DNA of 64,000 nucleotides from positions 91,889 through 155,888 of the forward strand of contig NZ_LSSW01000006.1 in NCBI RefSeq assembly GCF_001567565.1. Reading direction: 5' to 3'. The notes under the pieces were generated by a model that saw only the letters and a program-made list of their open reading frames with translations, did not search any database and was not told where the DNA came from. This DNA comes from Ectopseudomonas composti. Its GTDB lineage: Bacteria; Pseudomonadota; Gammaproteobacteria; Pseudomonadales; Pseudomonadaceae. Of this stretch, positions 27,598 through 36,233 are shown piece after piece (the first letter of the stretch is position 1; every line of letters starts with the position of its first letter). A program made the translations under genes and the position numbers.

Positions 27598-28185
27598 TCA
27601 GACGGGCGAGCGATCCACCCACTTTGGCGCCACGCTGGGGCTCCACTCGCTCAGGGCGTCGAGCAGATGGCGTGGGCTATCGGCAATCTGCAGCATGTCG
27701 CGGTGCTGCGGGCGGACGAAGCGCTCGGCGACCAGGTGATCGAGAAAATCGCCAAGCTTGCTGTAGAAACCGTTGACCTCCAGTAAGCCCAGTGGCTTGG
27801 CGTGATAGCCCAGTTGGCCCCAGGTCCATACCTCGAACAATTCTTCCAGGGTGCCGAGGCCGCCGGGCAGGGCAATGAAGGCGTCGGCCAGCTCGGCCAT
27901 GCGCGCCTTGCGCGCGTGCATGCCATCCACCACTTCCAGGCAGGTCAGGCCACGATGGCCGATCTCCGCACGCTCCAGGCTCTGCGGAATGATGCCGATC
28001 ACCTCGCCGCCGGCGTTGAGGGCCGCATCGGCTACCACGCCCATCAGGCCGACGGCGCCGCCGCCATAGATCAGGCGCAGGCCGCGCTCGGCCAGGTGCA
28101 GGCCAAGCGCTTCGGCCGCTTCACGGTAGATGGGGCTGGCGCCAGGACTGGCACCACAGAAGACACAGACGCTACGCAGGGTCAT
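27598..28185 (-). CDS. LOG-family Rossmann protein (cytokinin riboside 5'-monophosphate phosphoribohydrolase-like)
   Basis: A 195-residue protein with both LOG signatures: the nucleotide-binding GGGAVGLMG (about 41-49) and [12 protein letters not shown] (about 108-119), with the catalytic Arg/Glu context intact. Bacterial LOG proteins hydrolyse nucleotide monophosphates to base and ribose phosphate; the physiological role in Pseudomonas is not established. It is preceded by a possible 25-codon ORF and followed by the DUF808 gene on the same strand with a 63-bp gap. Confidence 0.9.
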   Translation of the reverse strand: MTLRSVCVFCGASPGASPIYREAAEALGLHLAERGLRLIYGGGAVGLMGVVADAALNAGGEVIGIIPQSLERAEIGHRGLTCLEVVDGMHARKARMAELADAFIALPGGLGTLEELFEVWTWGQLGYHAKPLGLLEVNGFYSKLGDFLDHLVAERFVRPQHRDMLQIADSPRHLLDALSEWSPSVAPKWVDRSPV

Positions 28186-28245
28186 GAACAGGCTCCTCGA
28201 CTGAAGCCGTCAAGGGTAACCGGGGCGCAGCGGCGCGACCAAGAG

Positions 28246-28323
28246 TCAGTGGCGCGTATCAATGCCGCAGGTGGCGCAGGCGTAGCTGGCGAGCAGTTGC
28301 TTTAGCAGGTCGTTGAGGTGCAT
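28246..28323 (-). CDS. Possible 25-residue CxxC microprotein upstream of the LOG gene
   Basis: A 25-codon frame has an AGGAAG ribosome site 7 nt before its ATG. The product begins MHLNDLLKQL and ends with YACATCGIDTRH, giving a Cys pair (CATC) in a putative amphipathic peptide. It lies 60 bp before the LOG start on the same strand. Homology cannot be judged from a single sequence, and it could equally be an untranslated leader. Confidence 0.35.
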   Translation of the reverse strand: MHLNDLLKQLLASYACATCGIDTRH

Positions 28324-28422
28324 GGCGCGGCTTCCTGACGCGGGGACATGTGTTTCAGGCTAGTCCGCTTGCTGGCGCCGCGCCGTTAAATTGTTTCGAT
28401 GATGGCGATAGACGCACTGCGA

Positions 28423-29037
28423 TCAGACCAATTTCATCGCACTCATGCCGGCCAGGCCCAGCAACGCCGCGCCGCAGGCGGCGTAGGTGAGGCGGTGCCA
28501 GAGCAGCGAAGCGGCGCGGCGGAACCAGTCCACCAGGCCCGCGCAGATGAAGCACCAGAGCACCGAAGAGACCATGAAACCGGCGAAGAACACCGCCAGA
28601 TGGGTGGGTGTCGGCTGAGCGACGCCGATGGCCGCCATCGCGCCTCCCATGGCGGCCCAGTAAACGATGTTCTGCGGATTGGTCAGCGACAGCGCGGCAC
28701 CGGCCGCGAAGGCGCCGCCAGCAGCTAACTGGACATCCTCGCTGGGTTGCGGCGGACGGTGAGCATCGCGCAGCGACTGATAGCCGAGCCAGGCCAGATA
28801 CAGGGCACTGGCCAGCGTCAGCGGATAGCGAATCTGCGCACTGTCGAGCAGCAGTGCCAGCCCGGTTAGGCCGATCGCGGCCCAGGTGGCGTCGCCTACC
28901 AGTGAACCGATCTGCACCAGCAGCGCAGGTCTGTAGCCGTCACGCAGGCCGCGGCGCAGGGTCTCGCTGAAAACGGCACCGGGAGCTGCGTTGAATACGA
29001 AGCCGAGCAGCATGGCGGCGAGGAAAAAGCTGAACAT
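28423..29037 (-). CDS. LysE/RhtB-family amino acid exporter
   Basis: A 204-residue inner membrane protein with six predicted membrane helices. The LysE signature near the N-terminus is present (FNAAPGAVFSETLRRGLRDGYRPAL) as is the central SLTNPQNIVYWAAMGG block. Family members export amino acids or related small solutes; the substrate is not predictable. AAGGA precedes the ATG. It is monocistronic. Confidence 0.88.
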   Translation of the reverse strand: MFSFFLAAMLLGFVFNAAPGAVFSETLRRGLRDGYRPALLVQIGSLVGDATWAAIGLTGLALLLDSAQIRYPLTLASALYLAWLGYQSLRDAHRPPQPSEDVQLAAGGAFAAGAALSLTNPQNIVYWAAMGGAMAAIGVAQPTPTHLAVFFAGFMVSSVLWCFICAGLVDWFRRAASLLWHRLTYAACGAALLGLAGMSAMKLV

Positions 29038-29564
29038 GGAGCGTCCTTACTAGGCAGGGAAAAGAAGCCTAATTGGCTTAGCAGGCAGCATGCCAGTCTG
29101 AAAAATAAAGTTTTCCACGAAGGCTGTGGGAATAGTTGTGGATAAGCTGGTGGTGTCTGGCTGTAGCGCTTGTATCACACCGTTCTCGGCTTGCTGGTGA
29201 AGATTTGAGCAGTGGGTTTTTTCCTTTGTATACAGAGGCTTGACAGTTTTTAGCGAAGCTGTAGACGCGCTTCGTATTTGTCCACGGCAGCTGTGGGTGA
29301 TGTTGTGGGTAACTTATGTACCTATTGCTGCAGGCCACGAATGAAGCAGGCTTCAGCGCTTTGCTGGAATTTTGATCAAGGCTGTTCGAAGCGATTTTGG
29401 GTTGAGGTAGAGGGGGTTTTGTCCAGCTTTTTTTGGGCGCAGCAGCAGAGCTGAGTGGATTATCCCCGGATGCTGTTGATCATGTTGTGGATAAGCTGGT
29501 GATAGATCGCGTTGCTTGCCACGGCGGCAGGGCTCTCGGCCGCCGTGTTGGTCTTCTTCTCGGC
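29038..29564. other. 527-bp intergenic region with repeated DnaA-box-like sequences
   Basis: No supported gene is present. The region is clearly AT-richer than its surroundings and contains TGTGGATAA twice (29137-29145 and 29486-29494), TGTGGGTAA (29304-29312) and ATTATCCCCG near 29459, all matching or one to two mismatches from the DnaA 9-mer. An 86-codon frame on the minus strand (29078-29338) has no ribosome site or recognisable features. Confidence 0.5.
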
Positions 29565-30473
29565 TTATTCGCTGGGTAGCGTACTCAGTTGCGTGGAGCG
29601 GCCGAGCAGCTGCAGCGCGCGATCCGGGTAGTCGGTGATCAGACCATTGGCACCCATTTCCAGTAGTTGGCGCATGCCGGGTTGCTCGTTGATCGTCCCC
29701 AGGTACACGTGCAGGCCGCGAGCCTGGGCATTGCGAAGCAGACGCGGCGTAGCCAGGTTCATGTGCGGCTGGGCAATCTGCAACACCGAGTAGGACGGTG
29801 ACAGCAGGTCGCTCAGCCCCAGCCAGTTCAGGGTTTGCAACAGGCGCAGCGAGATCGGTCCGCCCGCCGTCGCGACCTCTGGGCAAAGTTGGCGAAAACG
29901 CTGCAGGCTGCGTTCATGAGCGCTGGCCACGATGACGCGGTCGAGTTGGTCGTAGGCCGCCAGCATCTCGCAGAGCACGGCCTCCATGCCGACATCGGGC
30001 ACCTTGATTTCCAGCATCTTGGGTGTCAGCGGAAAACGTTCGAACACCTCGTCCAGCGCCGCGATGCGTGTGCCCTGGCCTCGGTAGGGATAACTCTGGC
30101 CGCCGTCGGCCGTCCAGGTGTAGCCGGCGTCGAGCGCTTGCAGCTCGGCGAGGCTGAAATGCGCGACCTCGCCCTGGCCATTGGTGGTGCGTTCCAGGGT
30201 GTCGTCGTGGATCAGCACCAGCCTGGCGTCCTGGCTCAGCTGCAGATCCATTTCCAGCATGTCGACGCCAAGGGCAGTGGCGCGCTCGAAGGCGAACAGG
30301 GTGTTCTCGGGCCACAGGCCCATGCCGCCACGATGGGCGATGACCAGCGGGCGCTGGCCGAGATCTTCGAGCAGCGCAGGCGTGCTCGCCGGTTTGCTGA
30401 TCAGTGCCAGTAGCAGCGTGACGCCGCCGATCAGCAGCAGTGGAGCGATCAGAAATCGAGTGAGGCGCAGCAT
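29565..30473 (-). CDS. Membrane-anchored glycerophosphodiester phosphodiesterase
   Basis: A 302-residue GDPD. An N-terminal membrane anchor (FLIAPLLLIGGVTLLLALI) is followed by the TIM-barrel signature VIAHRGGMGLWPENTLFAF, with the catalytic HR...E.N..F arrangement, then EMDLQLSQDARLVLIHDDTLERTTNG (split here by the usual metal ligands E, D and H). The C-terminal NEQPGMRQLLEMGANGLITDYPD is typical. It would release glycerol-3-phosphate and an alcohol from glycerophosphodiesters in the periplasm. The ATG at 30473 gives the anchor directly; upstream in-frame codons are Arg-rich and atypical. Confidence 0.88.
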   Translation of the reverse strand: MLRLTRFLIAPLLLIGGVTLLLALISKPASTPALLEDLGQRPLVIAHRGGMGLWPENTLFAFERATALGVDMLEMDLQLSQDARLVLIHDDTLERTTNGQGEVAHFSLAELQALDAGYTWTADGGQSYPYRGQGTRIAALDEVFERFPLTPKMLEIKVPDVGMEAVLCEMLAAYDQLDRVIVASAHERSLQRFRQLCPEVATAGGPISLRLLQTLNWLGLSDLLSPSYSVLQIAQPHMNLATPRLLRNAQARGLHVYLGTINEQPGMRQLLEMGANGLITDYPDRALQLLGRSTQLSTLPSE

Positions 30474-30569
30474 GGGGCAAGGTCTCGAAACCGGTTCGGG
30501 ACTTTGTGCCCCAGTAAAGGGGCATTGGCAAGCGTTGTGGTTCTTGGGGCGCCGAGCCCGGCGCGGCGA

Positions 30570-30612
30570 TGTGCGGCGCACCCTATCCCTCAGGGTGCAC
30601 CATGCGCGGCAC
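30570..30612. repeat. REP-like palindrome
   Basis: An imperfect inverted repeat (GTGCGGCGCACCCT ... AGGGTGCACCATGCGCGGCAC) lies between the GDPD and ureJ genes on the minus strand. It has the look of a Pseudomonas extragenic palindrome and could act as a terminator for ureJ. Confidence 0.45.
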
Positions 30613-30642
30613 CGTACCGCTTGGCAGAGAAGTTACCCGCGC

Positions 30643-31215
30643 TCAGCTGGCCAGCAACCAGACACCGGTTGCTGCCGAGGCGGCACCGACGATGCGCACC
30701 AGCGGCGCCGCCGCTTGTGGCAGGAAGCGCACCAGCGCGAAGCCGATGGCGTGCAGGGCTGCGGTGGCGAAGATGAAGCCGGTGGCGTAGCCGAAGGGGC
30801 TGGCCAGGTCCGGCAGCTCCAGCCCGTGGGCGACGCCATGGGTCAAGGCGAAGAGGGCGGTCAATGCCATGGATACTGCCATCGGCAAACGCGCGGCCAC
30901 GGCCACCAGCAGGCCGAAAGCCAGCACCGAGCCGGCGATGCCGGTTTCCATCAGCGGCATCTGCACGCCAGCGAAACCGAGCAAACCGCCGATCAGCATG
31001 CTGCCGACGAAGGTCAGCGGCAGTGCCCAGCGCGCCGCGCCGCTTTGCTGAGCGGCCCACAGGCCGACGGCGAGCATCGCCAGCAGGTGATCCAGACCGA
31101 ACACCGGGTGGGCCAGGCCGGCCATCAGGCCGGACTCACCGTGCCCGGGGTGGGCGAAGGCCAGCGCGGGGGTGCAGAACAGGGCGATGGCGTAGAGGGT
31201 TTTGCGCAGATTCAT
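30643..31215 (-). CDS. ureJ: HupE/UreJ family permease
   Basis: A 190-residue protein with a signal peptide (ending ALAFA before HPGHGESG) and six or so membrane helices. The HPGHG motif at the mature N-terminus and HPVFGLDHLLAMLAVG are the HupE/UreJ hallmarks, with His residues likely to bind nickel or cobalt. Family members transport nickel for hydrogenase or urease. Its position 24 bp downstream of ureG supports nickel supply to urease. Confidence 0.9.
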   Translation of the reverse strand: MNLRKTLYAIALFCTPALAFAHPGHGESGLMAGLAHPVFGLDHLLAMLAVGLWAAQQSGAARWALPLTFVGSMLIGGLLGFAGVQMPLMETGIAGSVLAFGLLVAVAARLPMAVSMALTALFALTHGVAHGLELPDLASPFGYATGFIFATAALHAIGFALVRFLPQAAAPLVRIVGAASAATGVWLLAS

Positions 31216-31239
31216 GAGCTTCTTTCTCCTTGACGGGAA

Positions 31240-31854
31240 TCAGGCCGCGCTGAGCATGCCTTGGCGTTCGATGAAGGCGATGATCTCGTCGAGACCCTGG
31301 CCAACTTTCTGGTTGCTGAAGACGAAGGGTTTGTCGCCGCGCATCTTCAGGGTGTCGCGTTCCATGACCTCCAGCGAGGCGCCGACCATCGGGGCCAGGT
31401 CGACCTTGTTGATCACCAGCAGGTCGGATTTGCAGATGCCGGGGCCGCCCTTGCGCGGCAGCTTGTCGCCGGCCGATACGTCGATCACGTACAGGGTCAG
31501 ATCGGACAGCTCGGGGCTGAAGGTGGCGGAGAGGTTGTCACCGCCGGACTCGACGATGATCAGGTCCAGACCCGGGAAGCGGCGGTTGAGTTGTTCCACG
31601 GCTTCCAGGTTGATCGAGGCGTCTTCGCGGATGGCGGTGTGCGGGCAGCCGCCGGTTTCCACGCCGATGATGCGTTCGGGTTCCAGCGCCTCGTTGCGCA
31701 CCAGGAACTGGGCGTCTTCCTGGGTGTAGATGTCGTTGGTGACCACGGCGATGTTGTAGCGCTCGCGCAGGGCGCGGCACAGGGCCAGGGTCAGGGCGGT
31801 CTTGCCGGAACCGACCGGGCCGCCGATGCCGACACGCAGGGGTTGGCTGTTCAT
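31240..31854 (-). CDS. ureG: Urease accessory GTPase UreG
   Basis: A 204-residue SIMIBI-class GTPase. The P-loop [11 protein letters not shown] is at about residues 11-21, the metal-binding CPH ([11 protein letters not shown]) at about 66-76, and the guanine-specificity NKVDL near 145. UreG hydrolyses GTP to drive nickel insertion into urease with UreF, UreD and UreE. The ATG at 31854 follows GAGGA. It starts 16 bp after ureF. Confidence 0.97.
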   Translation of the reverse strand: MNSQPLRVGIGGPVGSGKTALTLALCRALRERYNIAVVTNDIYTQEDAQFLVRNEALEPERIIGVETGGCPHTAIREDASINLEAVEQLNRRFPGLDLIIVESGGDNLSATFSPELSDLTLYVIDVSAGDKLPRKGGPGICKSDLLVINKVDLAPMVGASLEVMERDTLKMRGDKPFVFSNQKVGQGLDEIIAFIERQGMLSAA

Positions 31855-31870
31855 TTGCTGTTGTTCCTCG

Positions 31871-32545
31871 TCAGGAGCGGAAGAGACGCGAGTACTGGCG
31901 CTCGTGCGCCATGCTCGCCAGGGCCAGGCCGAACACGGCGCTGCCCCAGTGTTCGGGGGAAAGGCTGGCGGCCTGCTGCTGGGCAGCATCGAGCTGCGGC
32001 AGCAGGCGGCTGGTCAGGCGCTGGGCGGCCTGCTGGCCGAGTGGCAGCACCTTCATCAGTACGGCGAGCTGGTTTTCCAGCCAGCCCCAGAGCCAGGCGG
32101 CCAGGGCGTCATCCGGGGTGATCTGCCAGGCGCGTGCCGCCAGTGCCCAGGCCAGGGCCAGGCCGGGTTCATCCTGGGTTGCGAGCAGCTTGCGCGCCGC
32201 TTCGTCCAGCTCGGGCAGGCCGTCGAGCAGTTGCCGCAGCGAGTAGCCCATCTGCCGGCTTTCCAGGGCCAGTTCGCGAGTTTCGCGGCTGGCGCGGTGC
32301 TGCTCGGCCAGCGTCTGCAGCTCTGCCCAATCAGCGTTTGCGGCGGCGCGGCAGTGAGCGAGCAGCAACGGCGCTTCGAAACGGGCGAGGTTGAGCGCGA
32401 GCTGATCGGCCAGCCAGCGCTCGGCGCTCTCTGCATCGCTGACCAGACCGCTGTCGATGGCCCATTCCAGACCTTGCGAATAGCTGTAGCCACCGATGGG
32501 CAGCTGCGGGCTGGCCAGGCGCAACAATGCCCAGGCGGGTTTCAT
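31871..32545 (-). CDS. ureF: Urease accessory protein UreF
   Basis: A 224-residue all-helical protein with the UreF opening ([21 protein letters not shown]) and the C-terminal tail ending [14 protein letters not shown] that contacts UreD in known complexes. UreF bridges UreD and UreG in the urease activation complex. The ATG at 32545 gives the family-typical N-terminus. The gene lies between ureE (34-bp gap) and ureG (16-bp gap). Confidence 0.96.
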   Translation of the reverse strand: MKPAWALLRLASPQLPIGGYSYSQGLEWAIDSGLVSDAESAERWLADQLALNLARFEAPLLLAHCRAAANADWAELQTLAEQHRASRETRELALESRQMGYSLRQLLDGLPELDEAARKLLATQDEPGLALAWALAARAWQITPDDALAAWLWGWLENQLAVLMKVLPLGQQAAQRLTSRLLPQLDAAQQQAASLSPEHWGSAVFGLALASMAHERQYSRLFRS

Positions 32546-32579
32546 GACGCGGCTCCGGTGCGTCCTGCGCGGTTCGACC

Positions 32580-33080
32580 TCACTTGCGGACACCGAACTG
32601 GTGCAGGCGCGGGCCGTAGTTGAACTCCTCGTCACCATGATGGGAGTGATGATGACCGCCGCCGTAGGCTCCCTGCTCGGGCTGATACGGCGCCTCGATG
32701 GCTTCGACCAGGGCGCCGAGCTGCTCCAGCATCGCCTTGAGTACATAGTCGTCGGGCAGGCGCAGCCAGCCGTCGCCCAGCTGCAGGGCGACGTGGCGGT
32801 TGCCCAGGTGGTAGGCAGCGCGCATCAGCTCGAAGGAGCTGGCGCAGGTGACGTGCAGCAGCGGCTCGGCCTTGGCGCGCACGCGCACGATGCGACCGTC
32901 CTTGGCCTGCAGGCATTCGCCATCGGCCAGTGCCGGCTGGCCGCGTTCGAGGAACAGACCAACCTCTTCACCTGTGGTGGTGAAGCAGCGCAGACGACTT
33001 TTGCTGCGCGCCTCGAAGGTCAGTTCCAGTTCAGCGCTGTAATCGGTTTGCGGCGCGATTCGGGTGTGGATCACCAGCAT
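32580..33080 (-). CDS. ureE: Urease nickel metallochaperone UreE
   Basis: A 166-residue protein with the UreE N-terminal domain and a metal-binding C-terminal domain (NRHVALQLGDGWLRLPDD). It ends with a His-rich stretch GGGHHHSHHGDEE that is expected to bind nickel. I chose the ATG at 33080 (MLVIHTRI) because GGAATAG sits 6 nt upstream; an ATG two codons earlier at 33086 would be too close to that site. It is the first gene of ureEFGJ, behind a sigma-54-type promoter. Confidence 0.95.
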   Translation of the reverse strand: MLVIHTRIAPQTDYSAELELTFEARSKSRLRCFTTTGEEVGLFLERGQPALADGECLQAKDGRIVRVRAKAEPLLHVTCASSFELMRAAYHLGNRHVALQLGDGWLRLPDDYVLKAMLEQLGALVEAIEAPYQPEQGAYGGGHHHSHHGDEEFNYGPRLHQFGVRK

Positions 33081-33115
33081 GTGCATCTATTCCGGGGCAA
33101 TGTGCCCGGAAATAG

Positions 33116-33132
33116 TGCAAGTGGCTTGCCAA
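33116..33132 (-). promoter_or_regulatory. Sigma-54 (RpoN) promoter for ureEFGJ
   Basis: Read on the minus strand, TTGGCAAGCCACTTGCA matches YTGGCAYR-N4-TTGCW with a single mismatch and exact GG-N10-GC spacing. It would start transcription about 25 nt before the ureE ATG. Nitrogen-limitation control of urease through NtrC and RpoN is known in Pseudomonas; the NtrC sites were not located. Confidence 0.7.
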
Positions 33133-33170
33133 GGCGCAAGCGTGCCGCAGCGCGGCGCATTTCTGCGCGC

Positions 33171-33179
33171 TGTGGATAA
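33171..33179. other. Perfect DnaA-box 9-mer upstream of desT terminus/ureE
   Basis: TGTGGATAA, the reverse complement of the DnaA box TTATCCACA, lies between the ureE promoter and the desT stop. It is one of four perfect copies between 26.5 and 33.2 kb, all in intergenic DNA. Confidence 0.4.
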
Positions 33180-33192
33180 CTTGGTGAGGCGG

Positions 33193-33894
33193 TCAGGATT
33201 TATTTGGTGCGCTTTCGTCTGCTTTGCACGATTGTGGTGCACTCTGCTCGGCAGGCTTGCCTGGGCCCAGCCAATGCTTGCCACCGACCATGATGAAGCG
33301 CAGCTGCTGGATGACCTTGGCTTCCGCCGTGAGGTGGGCAGGCAGGGTTTCGGCGGGCGGGTCGATCAGCTCGGGCAGGGTGGCGAACACGGTCTTGACC
33401 ACCAGATCGGAAACCACGTCGAGCGCTGCATCGCCGAGGTGCGGCATGCGGTTCATCAGCTTGAGGTCGGCGGCCAGATCACTGGTGATGCGTTCGCGCA
33501 GGGCTGCGATGGCCTGACGTACCGGCTGTGAACCGCCGTACTGTTCGCGAGCCAGGAACAGGAACTGGCCGTGGTTGGCGGCTACCTCGGCGAGGAAGAT
33601 ACGTACCGAGGCGTCGATCATGCCGCGCATCTCGAACTCGTGGCGGCGTACCTGGCGAATCGCCGCGCGAAAGGTCTCGCCGACCTCCGCTACCAGCGCC
33701 AGGCCCAGTTCGTCCATGTCCGCGAAGTGACGGTAGAAACCGGTGGGCACGATGCCGGCGACGCGCGTCACTTCGCGCAGGCTCAGGCTGCCAAAACCGC
33801 GGCCACTCTCCATCAGGGTGAGCGCGGCGTCCATCAGGGCCTGGCGGGTCTGCTGCTTCTGTTCGGCGCGTGGCGTCATGCGAGATCGAGTCAT
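33193..33894 (-). CDS. desT: TetR-family regulator DesT
   Basis: A 233-residue TetR regulator. The helix-turn-helix is at about residues 35-58 (LSLREVTRVAGIVPTGFYRH), and the C-terminal ligand domain contains EFEMRGMIDASVRIFLAEV. Its position divergent from a ferredoxin reductase/desaturase pair is that of P. aeruginosa DesT, which senses acyl-CoA composition and represses desCB. The ATG at 33894 is used; one at 33879 (MTPRAEQ) is equally possible. A palindrome expected to be its operator lies in the divergent region. Confidence 0.88.
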   Translation of the reverse strand: MTRSRMTPRAEQKQQTRQALMDAALTLMESGRGFGSLSLREVTRVAGIVPTGFYRHFADMDELGLALVAEVGETFRAAIRQVRRHEFEMRGMIDASVRIFLAEVAANHGQFLFLAREQYGGSQPVRQAIAALRERITSDLAADLKLMNRMPHLGDAALDVVSDLVVKTVFATLPELIDPPAETLPAHLTAEAKVIQQLRFIMVGGKHWLGPGKPAEQSAPQSCKADESAPNKS

Positions 33895-33954
33895 TGAGCG
33901 ATGGCGCACTCTAGCAAATGCGGGCAGTGAGCGTCGAACCGCATACGGTCTTCC

Positions 33955-33972
33955 AGTGTACAAGTGTTGACT
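33955..33972. promoter_or_regulatory. Possible imperfect second DesT operator
   Basis: AGTGTACAAGTGTTGACT is an imperfect version of the palindrome found 25 bp downstream. It lies nearer the desT start and could serve autoregulation or cooperative binding. Confidence 0.4.
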
Positions 33973-33996
33973 GAGTGGCGGGCGCCTGCGAGCATT

Positions 33997-34012
33997 GTGA
34001 ACACTTGTTCAC
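33997..34012. promoter_or_regulatory. DesT operator palindrome
   Basis: GTGAACACTTGTTCAC is a perfect palindrome of 7-bp arms with a 2-bp centre, ending 8 bp before the desC ribosome site/start. TetR-type operators of this shape regulate desCB in P. aeruginosa. Binding here would block desCB transcription or its leader. Confidence 0.7.
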
Positions 34013-34023
34013 TGGAAGGCATG

Positions 34024-35112
34024 ATGGCTCTGATACCCCTGTCTCTCGCGCGTCGTCTGCGCCGCCCGCTGCAGCCTTTGCGCCACCTGTGTGGCAATGG
34101 CTGGCTGCGCGAGGCCGATGCCGATTTCTTTCTGCGGCTCATCCATCCCGTTTTACGTCTGAACCGGATTCAGGCACGCGTCGAGGCACGGCGCTGGGTT
34201 GCCGAGGACATGCTGGCGCTGACCCTGAGTTGCAACGGCAACGCCCTTGGCTGGCGCGCCGGGCAGCACGTGCAGCTGCATCTGCAGCAGGATGGTGTGC
34301 GCCATGCACGCAGTTACAGCCTGACGGCAGTGCAGCCCGATGGTCGCATCGAACTGGCGATCAAGCGGCAGCCGGGTGGGCGTATGTCCAATGCCTTGCT
34401 CGATCAGGTCGCGGTTGGCCAGGTGCTGGAGCTGGCGCCCGCCTTTGGCGAGTTGAAATGGCCGGACGATGAGCGCGCGGTAATGCTGGTCGCAGCTGGC
34501 AGTGGCATCACGCCGCTGCTGGGGTTGCTGCGTGATGCCCTGGCCCGTGGTTTCAGCGCGCCGGTGACGCTGCTGCATCAGGTGCGTTGGCAGGCTCAAC
34601 GGGCCTTTGTCGAGGAGCTGCAGGCACTGGCTGCGCGGCATCGCAACCTGCACCTGCGCTGGGCATTGAGTGCAGAGAACGGTGAGCGGATCAACGCGAC
34701 CGATCTGGCGCAAGCGCCGGGAGCTCATCTGCTGGGCTGTGGCCCGCAGGGGTTCGTCGAGCAGCTGCGCCAGTGGTGGTTGGCGGCCGAGCGTGGCGGC
34801 AGTCTGCAACTGGAAAGTTTCACGCCCTTGCGGGCGCTGACTGTGCGAGCGGCGGATGAGCTTCGGCTTGGCTTCGCCCGCAGCCACCAGCAGGTGGCCG
34901 GCAATGGCGTGCAGAGCCTGTTGCAACAGGCCGAGGACCACGGCTTGCGGCCTGCGCATGGTTGCCGACAGGGTATCTGTGCCAGCTGTACCTGCACGTT
35001 GCTGGCTGGCACCGTGCGCGATCTGCGCAGCGGCGAACTGTTCGCCGAGCCGGGGCAGCCCATCCGTCTGTGCGTCAGCGCCCCGCATGGGGATGTGGAG
35101 ATCGACCTGTGA
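34024..35112 (+). CDS. desC: Ferredoxin-type oxidoreductase (DesC), electron donor to the desaturase
   Basis: A 362-residue protein with an FAD-binding barrel (HARSYSLTA, the RxYS flavin motif), an NAD-binding domain (VAAGSGITPLLGLL and LLGCGPQGFV) and a C-terminal plant-type 2Fe-2S domain (CRQGICASCTC). It would pass electrons from NAD(P)H to the adjacent desaturase. Two tandem ATGs exist (34021 and 34024); GGAAGG is better spaced for 34024. It overlaps desB by GTGA, so the two are translationally coupled. Confidence 0.88.
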   Translation: MALIPLSLARRLRRPLQPLRHLCGNGWLREADADFFLRLIHPVLRLNRIQARVEARRWVAEDMLALTLSCNGNALGWRAGQHVQLHLQQDGVRHARSYSLTAVQPDGRIELAIKRQPGGRMSNALLDQVAVGQVLELAPAFGELKWPDDERAVMLVAAGSGITPLLGLLRDALARGFSAPVTLLHQVRWQAQRAFVEELQALAARHRNLHLRWALSAENGERINATDLAQAPGAHLLGCGPQGFVEQLRQWWLAAERGGSLQLESFTPLRALTVRAADELRLGFARSHQQVAGNGVQSLLQQAEDHGLRPAHGCRQGICASCTCTLLAGTVRDLRSGELFAEPGQPIRLCVSAPHGDVEIDL

Positions 35113-36200
35113 ATGCCCGTCTTGATCGCGAACTGAGCCCTGCGGAACTGGAGGCTTTCGGTGTCGAGCTGGATGCCTTGCGCCAGCGTACCCTGGCCGA
35201 CCTGGGGGCAGCCGATGCGCGTTACATCCGCCGTGTGCGCGGTGTGGTGCGACTGTGCTGCTGGAGCGGCCGGGCGCTGCTGATGTTCGGCTGGTTTGCC
35301 CCGACCTGGCTACTCGGCTCCCTGCTGCTGGGCCTGGGCAAGATTCTCGAGAACATGGAGCTGGGCCACAACGTGATGCACGGCCAGTACGACTGGATGA
35401 ACGACCCGGAGTTCGCCGGCCGTCAGTACGAGTGGGACATCGTTGGGCCGGCCGACTTCTGGCGGCACACGCACAACCATATCCATCACACCTACACCAA
35501 CGTACTGGGCATGGACGACGACGTGGGCTATGGCGTGGTGCGGCTGTTCCCGGAGCAGCGCTGGAAGCCGTTCTACCGTTGGCAGCCGCTGTGGGTGACG
35601 ATCCAGGCGCTGTTGTTCCAGTACGCCGTGGCCATCCAGCACCTGCGCCTGGACAAGCTGGTCAAGGGGCGCATCAGCAAGGACGAAGTGCGGCCACTGG
35701 CGCGTCAGTTCGGGGCCAAGCTGGTTCGGCAATGGGGCAAGGACTACCTGCTGTTCCCTCTGCTGGCGCTGCTGCTCGGTGCCAATGCGCTGGCCGTGCT
35801 GGCGGGCAACCTAGTGGCCAACCTGCTGCGCAATCTGTGGACCTTTCTGGTGATCTTCTGCGGCCATTTCACCGAGAAGGCTGCGGTATTCGCACCTGAG
35901 GTCGTGGCGGGGGAAACGCGCGGCCACTGGTATCTGCGCCAGCTACGTGGTTCCAGCAATCTCTCCGGCGGGCCGCTGCTGCACATCCTCACCGGCAACC
36001 TCAGCCATCAGATCGAACACCACCTGTTTCCGGATCTGCCGGCGCGGCGTTATGCCGAGCTGGCGTGCGAGGTACGCCTGATTGCCGAGCGTTATGGTCA
36101 GCACTACAACTGCGGAACCCTGTCGAGCCAGTTCTGGACGGTGCTGCGGCGAATCTGGATTTACCGCTTGCCCCCTGCCGAAGGGGGGAGCAGCCAATAG
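35109..36200 (+). CDS. desB: Membrane fatty acyl desaturase DesB
   Basis: A 363-residue integral membrane di-iron desaturase. The three His boxes are present: GHNVMH, HTHNHIHH and HQIEHH. Hydrophobic hairpins flank them (APTWLLGSLLLGLGKI and YLLFPLLALLLGANALAVL). In P. aeruginosa DesB introduces a delta-9 double bond into saturated acyl-CoAs from exogenous fatty acids. The start is GTG at 35109, overlapping the desC stop, which keeps the family N-terminus; no better start exists upstream outside desC. Confidence 0.92.
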   Translation: MNARLDRELSPAELEAFGVELDALRQRTLADLGAADARYIRRVRGVVRLCCWSGRALLMFGWFAPTWLLGSLLLGLGKILENMELGHNVMHGQYDWMNDPEFAGRQYEWDIVGPADFWRHTHNHIHHTYTNVLGMDDDVGYGVVRLFPEQRWKPFYRWQPLWVTIQALLFQYAVAIQHLRLDKLVKGRISKDEVRPLARQFGAKLVRQWGKDYLLFPLLALLLGANALAVLAGNLVANLLRNLWTFLVIFCGHFTEKAAVFAPEVVAGETRGHWYLRQLRGSSNLSGGPLLHILTGNLSHQIEHHLFPDLPARRYAELACEVRLIAERYGQHYNCGTLSSQFWTVLRRIWIYRLPPAEGGSSQ

Positions 36201-36233
36201 CGTGACTGCACGCTTCTGTAGATCGCAGGCATG

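Noticed and set aside
29078..29338. 86-codon minus-strand frame in the DnaA-box-rich intergenic region
   Set aside because: No ribosome site, unusual composition and overlap with the DnaA-box-like sequences; likely chance in AT-richer DNA.
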